Part shown: positions 23,191 to 33,905 of the stretch, piece by piece
How positions within the stretch are numbered: position 1 is the stretch's first letter
Layout: each line of letters opens with the position of its first letter
The notes under the pieces: model-generated
Databases searched by the model: none
The model's input: only the letters and a program-made list of their open reading frames with translations
Told to the model about the DNA's origin: nothing
NCBI GenBank assembly: GCA_025529335.1
Contig: JAMYHX010000163.1
Span: 21,624 to 85,623, forward strand
Reading direction: 5' to 3'
Source: Rhizopus sp. PT2906
Lineage: Eukaryota > Mucoromycota > Mucoromycetes > Mucorales > Rhizopodaceae
DNA: 64,000 bases
Program-made: the position numbers and the translations under genes

Positions 23191-23327
23191 ATGTCTGAAG
23201 GAAAGTTGACGTTGAGAGTCCTGCCAACAGCAGTAGTTATGGGAGCATAGGAGTTACAGTTTGTTATGCAGTCACAGCATTACAACTTTTGAATGAGCAC
23301 AACCCCAAGGACTGCGATAAAAGCTAA
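23191..23327 (+). pseudogene. Small membrane protein ORF broken by a one-base frameshift
   Basis: From the ATG at 23191 the frame reads MSEGKLTLRVLPTAVVMG and hits TAG at 23248. A different frame then continues without interruption as IGVTVCYAVTALQLLNEH and stops at 23327. Together they would form one hydrophobic helix flanked by polar ends, about 45 residues, typical of small mitochondrial inner-membrane subunits. The frames differ by one base around GGAGCATAGG. An intron there would be only 15 bases, which is not credible. Either a pseudogene or an assembly error. The family is not recognised. Confidence 0.45.
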
Positions 23328-24345
23328 ACAATCGGCTTAAAGTGTTCATATCCGTAGATACTAAAAACAAACAAGCAGCAAAAAGAAGATGTAAATGAAG
23401 AAATGAGTTGCAAAAAAAAAAAAATAATCAAGCCATCAAATGTTTAGGAGTTGCTGTTGTAAGTTGCACGATAGAACTACAACCCTTACAGCTTATGTAT
23501 GCAGTTTTATTTCTTTTTAAGGAAATATATGAAGTTTTTTAAAAGAGATAAGCATTACGTATATCGATCACTTGTACGTGTTCTATACATTAAAGCATGT
23601 GCTTGATATGGAGAGAGAGAGGCAGTAAGCATTAGTATTAGTGACTTGTAAAGCAATTATCGACTTCGTCCACTGTAGGCAGTTATTTCCTGATATTAAA
23701 AGAGCTTCCATGTCTTCATTACTGCATTGCTTGTTCTGCAATTGCCTTCTAAGTAAGCTTGCTATGTTTAATGGAATAGACAACTCTTTATGTTTGATAC
23801 GGAAAGGACATTTTAAATAAGATAATTCCTTTCTATTAAACAGCGTTCAATACCAACACTATGGCTAAATGCACTTATAAAACAGGAAGCCATGATTACG
23901 CCCTTTCATAGACACTGTCAGCATTATCATATGCTACGCATATATCTGGAGTAAGGACAAGTCATTCCCCCCATCTTTTGTGTCGCCTTTACCATTATCA
24001 ACGACACACGCGCAACAATTAGTGCACAGTTGTTGATCAACCACTCCCCATTACTCCCAATATAGAAAAAAGGGAAATACATTTTCATTTAGGCATGAAA
24101 TACACTTCAACTTGTTACCATAGAGACCAAGTTATTGCTCGAACTTTATAAAGGTGTTTTCTGCTTTATCTCATTTGCTCAACGTTTAGTTAAAAAAAAA
24201 AAAAAAAAAGAAAAGGAGACTCAATCCCGATCCAGTTATCTTTGCAAAATTAGGGACATAAAGAGAAAGGCACCGAAAGCTCCTATTGGATGGTGTCACC
24301 CCAACATTGGCCCCACTCACCCAACAAAGATTTTTTTTTGTTCAG
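23328..24345. other. Spacer without recognisable gene
   Basis: Nothing is supported. There is an A run near 24190-24208, and the right end forms the desaturase promoter. Confidence 0.4.
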
Positions 24346-24346
24346 A

Positions 24347-24354
24347 TATAAAAG
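24347..24354 (+). promoter_or_regulatory. TATA box of the desaturase gene
   Basis: TATAAAAG lies 74 bases before the ATG at 24428, a usual distance in fungi, and is followed by a pyrimidine-rich leader. A strong TATA box suits a regulated lipid gene. Confidence 0.6.
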
Positions 24355-24427
24355 CTTTAAGGAGTTAACGAAAATCATTCGACTTTCCTCTTTCTCTAGT
24401 ATTATCTTATCTTTTCAAAAAGAGAAG

Positions 24428-25853
24428 ATGACAGCCACAGAGGTTCTTACTACAATGGATTGCACAAAAACCGAGGCAATGAAGCCTCCTCTTCCAAAGA
24501 CACAGATGCCCCCATTGTTCGATCAACCTGTCACTGCGAAGAATTGGTACAAGTTTGTCAATTGGCCACAGTCAATCTTACTGCTCTCTGCTCCCTTAAT
24601 TGCTCTCTATGGTATTTTTACTACCGAATTGAAACGACAAACCTTGATTTGGGCCATTGTATATTACTTTATTACTGGACTTGGTATTACTGCTGGTTAT
24701 CATCGTATGTGGGCACATCGTGCTTATCGTGGTACTCTCTTACTTCGTTGGATCCTTTGTTTTGCTGGCGCTGGCGCTGTTGAAGGCTCTATTTATTGGT
24801 GGTCTCGCGGCCACCGTGCTCATCACCGATGGACCGATACAGACAAGGACCCTTATAGCGCTCACCGTGGCTTCTTCTTTTCTCACATCGGCTGGATGCT
24901 TGTGCAAAGACCCAAGAACCGCATTGGTTATGCCGATGTTGCTGATCTCAAGGCTGATCCCGTCGTTGCCTTCCAACACAAGCTTTATCCTTATTTTGCC
25001 CTAGGAATGGGGTTCCTCTTTCCTACTTTAGTGGCTGGTCTTGGCTGGGGCGATTTTAGAGTAAGCTTCAAATACCGCTTTTAACAATTATAAACTCATC
25101 AATATGATTTATTAGGGTGGATTCTTTTATGCTGCAGTCTTCCGTCTCTGCTTTGTTCACCATGCTACTTTTTGCGTCAACAGTTTAGCTCACTACTTGG
25201 GTGAAGCCTCATTTGATGATCACAACAGCCCTCGTGACCACTGGATTACGGCCATAGCCACTCTTGGAGAAGGATACCACAACTTCCATCACCAATTCCC
25301 TCAAGATTACCGTAATGCCATCAAGTGGAGTCAATATGATCCTACCAAGTGGTTGATCATCGTCCTCTCTTGGTTCGGTCTCGCTTATGAACTCAAAGAA
25401 TTCCCTTCCAATGAAGTTAGCAAAGGCCGTATCTTCATGCAAGAAAAGAAACTGCGCGCTGAAAAGGCCAAACTCAACTACGGCACCCCACTCAAGGATT
25501 TACCCGTATTCACCTGGGATGAATTCCAATCACTGGTACTGAACGAAAACAAAAAGTGGATCTTGATCGAAGGTGTCTTGTATGACGTTGGAAAATTCAT
25601 GAGAGAACATCCTGGTGGTGTCAAGTATCTTTCAACAGCTATTGGTAAAGACATGACAACTGCTTTTAATGGTGGTATCTATAACCACTCCAATGGCGCC
25701 CGTAACTTGCTCACTTCTCTACGATGTGGTGTGCTCAAGAATGGTATGCAAGTTATGTCAGAATCAGATGCTGCCAATGCCACAGCTCATACCTACGATG
25801 TATCCTTGGAATATAACTCCAAGATTGCTGATTTCTACAAGAAGAGCGATTAA
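24428..25853 (+). CDS. OLE1: Delta-9 acyl-CoA (stearoyl-CoA) desaturase with C-terminal cytochrome b5
   Basis: The enzyme introduces the first double bond into palmitoyl- and stearoyl-CoA in the ER membrane, using electrons passed through its own cytochrome b5 domain. Exons are 24428-25060 and 25116-25853 (55-nt intron), 456 residues. The three histidine boxes are present: HRMWAH (about residue 92), HRAHH (about 129) and HNFHH (about 266). The b5 domain at about 345-430 has the haem-binding HPGG at about 376. Four membrane segments precede and separate the boxes as in Ole1. The open frame extends upstream of 24428, but MTATEVLTTMDCTKTEA starts at the first ATG after the TATA box. Length and domain order match fungal Ole1 proteins. 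Confidence 0.95.
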
Positions 25854-26639
25854 GCTTTTTTCATTTATATATTATATGCATTTTTTTTTTCCTGTTGCAG
25901 CATTCTCACATTGTATAAAGTAATAAAATATAACTATATCACAGTCAATTATATACATCACTGCCTATTATTCATAACTATCAGAATATAAAGAACTTTT
26001 CCTAAATCACTGACGAAGTTTGCGGTTAATCGCCTTCATTCTAATAATAGATACATCTTTCCTAACCCAGCCTTATTTGCCTCCATTTCAACGTGAGACA
26101 TGGTGCCTACCTGTAAAAACACTTGTCGATTGGTAAAAACCCTGTTTTCAACTTCCCCATAGAGCTGATATTATCGTTAATAATTTGGAGATTTTGTTTT
26201 GATTGATTGAAAGGGCAAAACAATCACTGAAGCTATGAAAGAGCTTTTCCTGTTCAAATTCCTCAAGAACAAAAACCAATACTATTGTTTCTTTAGTTGA
26301 AGCTATAGTTCCATAAATACTGATCAAGAACAAATAAGAAGCAAACGTCCGAACCTCTTTAACCTTTATACCATTTTCTTGTATTATGTTTGTATGCTGT
26401 ATTACACTGAATGACTAATGTGTTAATATCTACCATAGTAGGACTAGTCATCTAGTTTGTTTGTACTGTTTCGATGACGGCAAGCAAAGGTGGAAGTAGT
26501 ACAGCAACATGAAAGCCTCCTCTTCCAGTAAGACGCGTATGTTTTATCTCTTTTCATATCATCAAAAGTCCATTTGTATTTTTCATTATTTATTAACATC
26601 AGCCACATATGGTAGTTTATGCGCATAAATTATTAAGTT
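25854..26639. other. AT-rich spacer
   Basis: No gene recognised; short frames (26148-26333, 26444-26626) have no motif. Confidence 0.4.
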
Positions 26640-27420
26640 TAGCTTCAGACCAAACAGCAGGGATCTGGTCTGCGGAAGAAAAAGAAGACAGTATAAATGC
26701 TCGCGAGTTAAAAACTATCCTGTTTGCACTACAAGCTCATCTACCACAATAGAAGAACTCAATCATACAGATATACTCGGACAATACAACTGCATCAAAA
26801 TATGTGAACAAGACAAGGGGAAACATCATCAAAGATTCTTCAAGAATTGGCAATACAAATTTAAGCAGCATGCGGCGAACACAACGTGAAATTGGTCTGT
26901 CACCACATTCCAGGGATTCAGAATACCATGGAAGATCGTCTCAGCCGAAAGAAGATACCTCTGTACGAGTGGGCGTTACCATAGAAATGGTTCAAAATAG
27001 ATGCGTTTGCAGCGATACAGAACAGGAAGCTACCTGTGTACTGGAATCAACTCCCGGATCCCAATGCACAAACAATTGACGTATTTCACCAAAAGTGGCC
27101 GAAGAAGGTACTTTACTTCAATCAACTATGGAAATTAATCCAAAAGGTTTTAAGAAAATTAAAAGAAGACAGAGTCAAGCAAACAGCGCTGATCATACCG
27201 TCGTGACCAACCTAGTATTGATGGAGCTTGCTCATGAGGATGTGATAACTGAGGATACCAATAAAAATGAAACTCAATCGCAAATCGTCCTTAGCTGCAT
27301 AGATGTTATCTCTCAAAAGAGGATGACAGTAAGCTTAACAATTGAAAATATATATACTTTGATGCAGTCGACAAGGAGCTTACGACCCAAAAGCGGTATA
27401 TAGATTTTTACATGCACCAG
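26640..27420 (+). mobile_element. Decayed RNase H region of a retroelement (DIRS/Ty3-type)
   Basis: The frame from 26640 shows an RNase-H-like block, EEKEDSINARELKTILFAL, then an in-frame TAG, then IYSDNTTASKYVNKTRG, the pattern of an RNase H active-site strand in retroelement polyproteins. After a frame change the following 500 bases keep the look of the downstream part of such proteins (for example the PLYEWA and DAFAA frames), but with stops and shifts throughout. No LTRs, split repeats or integrase/recombinase domain were found. It is a dead fragment. The order of motifs resembles DIRS-like elements of Mucorales, but Ty3-type cannot be excluded. Confidence 0.6.
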
Positions 27421-28380
27421 AAATTAGGCTAAATAATGCAAATACGAGTTTATCATAATTACACCTGAATGATCTTGGTTCTTTGTTGGTCAAACTGACA
27501 ACATAAAGTTAGAATAAATAACATTTCTTTTTATCTCTTCTTCTTCGTGAAAAGAAACTAACCAACCATGGTAGCTTGGGCGGGAGCTAGAAAAACTTTC
27601 TACACCAAGATTGAGTAGCTACCATATCCTTTGTCGTCTTTTCGGCAACGCTGCTACTACTTTTTTTGTAATCACCAATATCCGCCAGCCTGACTGTATA
27701 CAAAATGACACATTCGGTAAAGGCATGACTAATAGAATCCAAAAGGCGCGACCTACTGAACTCACAAAAGGCAACCCTGATTTTCTTCATAATGCTAAAC
27801 TGTGAGTGCCCACTTTCCATTTATATAGAGTGGCTTTGAATATCATGACCGCAGCTACACTCGTTTAATAAAGACTGGATTATACGCGTCGAATACTTAT
27901 GCATTGAATGTTACTATAAGGCTAGATGATATGCCTTATTTTATCGAGGTACATTCAATATGTATAAATGAAGGCTCAAGAAGAAGGATATGTAACTATT
28001 GTTTATGATATACTTTAATTCACTTCCTTATTAAACATAACTCTTTTAGTTAAACAACCTGACTACGATATTATCTCTGAACTCCTTTGGTTTTTTTAGG
28101 GATAAATATAAAATAAATGTCTGATTTCACATGTAGAAATAAGACATAGTCACGTTTGAGCTTATAGGCTGGCAGATCCATTTCTCGGAAAAAAAGCAAG
28201 TCCCTAAAAGGACATCTGTGTTCCCTTCTCTATCTGATAACTTTTTTTGTTAAATTTTTTTCCCGTGTTTTACCTCTTTTTTCTCTTCTTTTTTTTTTTA
28301 ATTTGAATTTTAAAGAATTGACATTTTTTATAAAATATCTTTTTCTTTTGGAATTATAAACTTTATCATTTATATAAAAG
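27421..28380. other. Spacer without recognisable gene
   Basis: Overlapping frames on both strands at 27587-27820 lack motifs. Bases 28240-28370 are a T-rich leader before the NADH dehydrogenase ATG. Confidence 0.4.
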
Positions 28381-30208
28381 ATGCAATCTGCTACAAGAGC
28401 ATTCAGAGGTAAGACATGGAGAACCTTGGATTGACACGCGCTTACACATGCTAAATTGTATCTTTCAAAAAAGCGGCTTATCGACAAGCACCTATTGTGC
28501 GACATAACTTTCAAAGATTCAATTCTACTGTGTCATCAAGTCAACCTAAAGCAAAGTATTCTAAATGGAAGGCATTCAAGACTACAGCCAAGGTAGGCGC
28601 AGTTGGCTTTGTTGGTTATACATTCTATAGTAAGTGAATATACGTGTATATGCTGTAAACTTAAACGTTGAACGATGATGTATAGCCATGTATGTACATC
28701 TTCATCCTACCATGAACCCTGTTCCCCATGACCCCAGCAAAAAGACCATCGTTGTTCTCGGCAGTGGATGGGGATCTACATCCTTCTTGAAAGCTATCGA
28801 TACTGACCTTTACAATGTGATCGTTGTATCACCACGTAACTACTTCTTATTTACTCCTCTCTTGCCCAGCTGTACAGTCGGTACACTTGACTTCCGTTCT
28901 CTGGTCGAACCTATTCGATTCATTACTCGCCATAAGCCTAACGAGGTCAAGGTCTATGAAGCTGAATGTACTGACATCAACGCAGAAAAGAAGGAAATTA
29001 CGATTGTTGGTAAGCTTGTCATCATCATTGCCTCACACGGACACGCAGGGCTGTTTACTAAATTAGGAAAATAGATAATTCCGAAATAAAGGGTGAGAGT
29101 TCTGTCAGTACCATTGGCTATGACTACCTTGTTGTCGGTGTTGGTGCACAAAGTCAAACATTCGGTATCAAGGGTGTTGAGGAGCATGGTTGCTTCCTGA
29201 AGGAAGTCTGGGACGCTCAAAAGATCCGTAGTAAGCTCATGGATTGTATTGAAACCGCTGCTTTCCCTGGTCAATCTCCTGAGGAAATAGAACGTTTGCT
29301 GCATATGGTTGTCGTTGGTGGTGGCCCTACCGGTATTGAATATGCTGCCGAATTACATGATTTCTTGGTAGATGATCTGACAGCTTGGTACCCAGGTAAG
29401 CAGTAGAGGAGTGCGTTTTAAACACATGGATTCTAATTTCATGATAGAACTTGTTGGCAAGATCAAGATCACGCTTGTCGAAGCCATGCCAAACGTTCTT
29501 CCTGCTTTCTCAAAGCAATTGATTGATTATACCGAATCAACGTTTAAGGAACAAAATATTGAAATTCACACCAAGACAATGGTCAAAGAAGTCAAGGAAA
29601 AAGAAATTGTCGTCCAACGACCTGATGGCAATGCGGACACAATTCCCTACGGTCTCCTCGTCTGGGCTACCGGTAACACCTCTCGCCCACTGGTCAAAAA
29701 TCTGATGGCCAAGTACCCCGAAGCTCAAAACGTTCGTCGTGGTTTGGTCGTCGACGACTGGCTTCGAATGGCAGGCGCCAAGGATATTTATGCACTTGGT
29801 GACTGTACCGCCACCAAGTACGCACCTACTGCTCAAGTCGCCTCTCAACAAGGAAAGTATCTTGCCCGTGTCTTTGCTCAATTACATGCCACAGAGCAGT
29901 ATGAGGCCGAGCTTGAGGAAGCAGCGACAGAAGAAGAAAAGGCCAAGAAATTACGCAAGCTACAAAAGGCTCAAGATATCAAACCTTTCCACTACACTCA
30001 TCAAGGTTCTCTCTGTTACATTGGATCAGATAAGGCTATTGCTGATCTTCCTTTGGGACCTGGTAACTTGGCCTCAGGTGGTGTTGCCACATTCGCTTTT
30101 TGGCGTTCCGCTTATCTCTCCAACATCTTTTCTGCACGTAATCGATGGTTAGTCATTACCGATTGGACTAAAAAGACTTTCTGGGGACGTGATATCTCTA
30201 GAGAATAA
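28381..30208 (+). CDS. NDE1: Type II (alternative) NADH:ubiquinone oxidoreductase, mitochondrial
   Basis: This rotenone-insensitive single-subunit flavoprotein passes electrons from NADH to ubiquinone without proton pumping. Exons are 28381-28408, 28474-28629, 28686-29009, 29075-29395 and 29448-30208, all in phase, giving 529 residues. The N-terminus (MQSATRAFRAAYRQAP) is a mitochondrial presequence followed by a short hydrophobic segment (VGAVGFVGYTFY). The FAD-binding VVLGSGWGSTSFLK lies at about residue 85 and the NADH-binding VVVGGGPTGIEYAAEL at about 247. The C-terminal region WRSAYLSNIFSARNRWLVITDW is the family's membrane anchor (positions about 495-520). There is no EF hand. Whether it faces the intermembrane space (Nde) or the matrix (Ndi) cannot be decided; the segment after the presequence favours Nde. 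Confidence 0.93.
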
Positions 30209-30678
30209 GCTCAGTTTCTCTCTTTTTTTATTGCATAGATGTAATTATTTTAAAAATAATAAATAATTCAAAAAAAAGGACTTATGATGACAGGCTGATG
30301 CATTTGTGTTACATTCAATGTTTATAGAGTGGCTCCCTAATTTGGTGGCTCAGTCATTTATGTAAACAATGACGAAGCATGATGCCAGATCATATGAGTA
30401 AAGAAAAGGAGATAAAAACTTGTAAGATTATATACAACAGTAAGGAAAGGAAAGGAAAGGAAAGAAATGAAGACATAGGCGGACTTTTTCTAAGCTTTTG
30501 TGTAAGCAGTTTATGTTGAATAAGCTTTTGATGTGTAGTAAAGCAATACAATGAGCGTACAGAAGTTCAAATGAGAGGAATGAATATCCATAAATAGTAA
30601 CCATAACAACAACAATAACAATTGTATATAAAGTGTCATATTTCATTTTGTCTTTTTCATTATTCATTATTTATTACC
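30209..30678. other. Spacer / promoter region
   Basis: No gene. A short repeat of GGAAA units (about 30445-30465) and an AT-rich leader precede the next ATG. Confidence 0.4.
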
Positions 30679-31570
30679 ATGGCAAACAGTACAAAGAGAC
30701 CATTACCACCTACACCTTCAAATAGAAAATCAATCATTGATCTAAACTATGACACAGAAAATGACATATTGAGTCTGCAAAAATGTTTAGAGCAAAAAGA
30801 GGTAACACATTGATTTGGAATGACACGATGTAGATAACTGAAGACCTTTATAGTCTACCATCAATAATCTGAAAATAATTGTAATGGAATGGAAAAAGAA
30901 AGCAATAGAATACGAAGCTGCTTATAACGAAGCAAAGCAACAGCTTGAAGAGCGAGAACGGTTCTTGATGAAGCGACATCAAGCAGAGATAGAGGCTCTT
31001 ACCAAAGCTCAAGTTGACCAAACAAATGAGAATTTAGACTTGTTGCTCAAGCTAGAAAATGAAAACAAACAGCTGAAACTGCAGTTACAAAACAACCCCA
31101 CAAAAGAAGAATACCAGTTGCCTATTCCACCCGTGGCGCCGTTCGTCAGTAACACAAGTCAATTATGTAATACAGCAGAAGTGGCGAACCAGACAGCCAC
31201 TGCATCCGTGATAAAAAGCAGAAAGCAGTCAAATGAATTAGTTGAACGAATCAATGTAAGTCTTTTTCTAAACTTTATAAAAACGAGGCTAACATGATGC
31301 CAAAAGGAAATGATGAATGCAATGGAAGGCACTTTACATGGTATAAAAGATAGCTATAGTCAAACAGTAATGGAAGATACAACACCACCGTTAATAAGCG
31401 ACCTGTCATCCTCAGACGAAGAATATGATGCCCAATCTATAGAGATTATACCCAAGGCAACTAGCAGTAAAAAGAGACTGTCCAGTTTCTTTTTTGGTAG
31501 CAAACATAAGAAAGACGACATGTTTGTAGAAAAAAAGAAAGCTGTATTTAAAGTGCCTTCTAATAAATAA
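30679..31570 (+). CDS. Coiled-coil protein of unknown function
   Basis: The spliced product has 262 residues; exons are 30679-30801, 30854-31255 and 31307-31570, with phase-0 introns of 51-52 nt. I do not recognise the family. The N-terminus has a Pro-rich stretch (KRPLPPTPSNRKS). Residues about 40-120 form a strongly charged coiled coil (EERERFLMKRHQAEIEALTK). The middle is low-complexity, and the C-terminus is acidic then basic (SDLSSSDEEYD ... SKHKKDDMFVEKKK). The last exon begins with EMMNAMEGTLHGIKDSY, another amphipathic helix. The product is probably cytoplasmic. The gene structure is well supported by consistent splice phases. Confidence 0.65.
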
Positions 31571-31640
31571 CGCTTTCTTTACTGACAATATCCCTCTTTA
31601 ATATATGCGCTATTACAATGTGCCGTGTACAACAATGCAT

Positions 31641-31825
31641 TAGCATTTGACAGACTCCTCTTCTTTAAAACCAGTTATTTTATCCGATAAAAAATCGCCT
31701 AAATAAAGGTGCCATTTCATAACAGAATCGCGTGTACTTGAGGATAAACGGCCTCCATTAGGCACACAAATAATAGTTCCACATGATGTAAAAGGAATAT
31801 CATGAAAACAATCAAGTTCATAAAC
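31641..31825 (-). pseudogene. C-terminal coding fragment of an unidentified protein
   Basis: On the minus strand, after a possible acceptor (TTAAAAATAG), a well-formed frame of about 61 codons reads through motifs such as ELDCFHDIPFTSCGTIICV and KWHLYLGDFLSDKITGF and ends in TAA. Its composition is clearly protein-like, but no start and no convincing upstream exon were found before the A run at 32029. It is either the last exon of a lost gene or a transposon remnant. No family is recognised. Confidence 0.4.
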
Positions 31826-32028
31826 AATAGAGCATGCTATTTTTAAGGCATATCATTGACTGGTATTTTTATCTCAATTTTGTTTGTTTACAAGTCAGTC
31901 TGTTCTAGCATAGTGCTACAGGATGCTCACTCTTTACTTGGTATATGTCATCATAACGATAATAATCAAACAGATTTTAAACTGCTAAGCTTATTATGTA
32001 GAACAGAATGCTTGGGAGGGTAATTTTG

Positions 32029-32054
32029 AAAAAAAAAAAAAAAAAAAAAAAAAA
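32029..32054. repeat. Run of 26 A
   Basis: Pure A run followed by GAAAAGAAAAG. See the long A-run note in findings. Confidence 0.9.
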
Positions 32055-32858
32055 GAAAAGAAAAGATCTGCACTATCATCTGCAACACAGGACGTCCTTG
32101 AGACTTGTATTGCACACCCCTTTTCGGGTGGCTCTAGATGATCCCTTTTATTGTAGCTTTCTTTTACAAGTTGTGACTTTAACAGATGACGAGACGGAAG
32201 GGAGAGTCTCGTTATCTCTTTGCTTCAAATTTCGGAATCAGACACAGAAAACAGGGCTTACTTTACTTAGAGGGATGTAATGATATACTTATTGTTATTT
32301 ACCTTTTACATAATCATGCAGTCTACACGGTTATTTATACATGTATGCCTATAAAGAACAAATAGATATTTCTATAAAAAGCAAAAACAATTTCATAGAC
32401 AGCCACCAGCGACAGTTGTAAAGTTTTGTTTGGTCTCCTTTTATCTCCCTTTGCGATACCTAGTCTTTTTCGTGGGTTCCTTGACTCCTGCCGCGATCGT
32501 CACTTTTCATGCATTCAGCTACTCTCTGTGTATAGTGCTTCTTTTCACTTTTTTCTTTTCTTTTGTTAAAGTGACTATATGGTGGGTTCTTCAAAAAGAG
32601 GCTAGATCTAGTGTAACACATTGTTGCCTAGTGATAAAATGAGGTGCACAATTTAGGCCATTATTTTTACAAGATTAAAAGGAGAAATAAACAAAAGTTC
32701 AAAAAAAAGAGAGAGGGGTGCATTGCAGAAAGTGAACCTTAACGGGGAAAAAAAAAAGAAGCAAGATGTTTTTATTAAATAACAAAAGCAAAAGATAGAA
32801 GAGGGTATAATACATTTATTCATTGGTATATACTATGTATGTGCATATATATTTTTCT
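32055..32858. other. Spacer without recognisable gene
   Basis: A Leu/Phe-rich frame at 32430-32642 and a frame at 32008-32280 driven by the A run are not coding-like. Confidence 0.4.
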
Positions 32859-33725
32859 TTAGGCTTTTGACAGACAAGCGTAATCTATAAAGAAATCAGT
32901 TATATGGTTATCGTCATGATGATACATTGAAAATGACGGCATGAGTTGTGACGTTAAGGATAAAGGACGTTCACTCCAAGGTATTACATCCAAGACAAGT
33001 TGCTGATTATCCCTAGAAAGAAATGTACGGTTGAAATACTCTAGAAGCTTCATCAAATCCTTGCTGGTCTTTTCTAATAAAACCGGTAATGTCTCATTAT
33101 CCAAGATTGTATATATTTCGCGTAAGTTATCGCGTATGTATTCATCCATTTCTAAAGATAGTTTTACTGCATTCTGTTGTAAACAGGTGCTGCTAACTAA
33201 GTCGGGTGCTACCTTGCAGTACTCGAGTGCCTTGGTTCGGATGTAACTTTCAAGTGCAGGCCTTCCAAGTTTATCCGCTAAGCGATCCCATGCAAGCGGT
33301 AGATTTCCTTCCGTATGTGCTTGGATCGCCCCAAATATTTGTGCATGAAGGATTTCGAGGTCCATGAGATTATCGGGTGAAGCGAATGTGTGCTGACGAG
33401 AGTCGGATGAAGATGTGCTTGACACTTGAATGTGCTTTTGGAATTGCTCTGCTATGGTTCGATATGTCTTAGTGATGATTGTATCTAAATGATCAAATTG
33501 CCAGTGAGTAGCAATAAGTTGGGCAAAATGCTCGATTTGAATAGGATAATCTACTGTCAGAGAACATGAATTATCATCTATTTTTTCTTCTTCTTCTTGT
33601 ATGATGGGTGTAAAGTGAGTGTTGGTTATAGTTGTTGTGATTGGAGATGTGATAGAATTAGTAGTGATAGGTAAGGCATGGATGAGTGACGTTAATAAAA
33701 TTAAGAAGAATGACAAGTAGATCAT
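32859..33725 (-). CDS. Secreted or vacuolar protein with signal peptide, unknown function
   Basis: This is an intronless 288-residue frame with an ATG at 33725. The first 18 residues (MIYLSFFLILLTSLIHAL) are a clear signal peptide with a cleavage site after HAL. A Thr/Ile-rich stretch and a short acidic patch (QEEEEK) follow, then a mostly helical domain of about 220 residues containing four Cys that could form two disulfides, and an NRTF-type N-glycosylation sequon. There is no catalytic motif and no membrane segment or GPI tail. I do not recognise the family; it is probably lineage-restricted. It lies in tandem (same strand) 180 bases downstream of the PPT1 gene. Confidence 0.7.
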   Translation of the reverse strand: MIYLSFFLILLTSLIHALPITTNSITSPITTTITNTHFTPIIQEEEEKIDDNSCSLTVDYPIQIEHFAQLIATHWQFDHLDTIITKTYRTIAEQFQKHIQVSSTSSSDSRQHTFASPDNLMDLEILHAQIFGAIQAHTEGNLPLAWDRLADKLGRPALESYIRTKALEYCKVAPDLVSSTCLQQNAVKLSLEMDEYIRDNLREIYTILDNETLPVLLEKTSKDLMKLLEYFNRTFLSRDNQQLVLDVIPWSERPLSLTSQLMPSFSMYHHDDNHITDFFIDYACLSKA

Positions 33726-33905
33726 GTTTATTTAGAAAAAAGGAAGAAGAAAGAAAGAGAAAAAAAAAGAGGGTCTTTTATAGTTAAGAGTATATTCAAA
33801 AGTGAGTGAGGCTTCTAAATAGTACACAAAAGTTAAATTTGGAAATTTGTATAATTTTGGTATTTGGCTTAAATTAAATGTATAGATCAGCAAAAGCCCA
33901 CCTTT

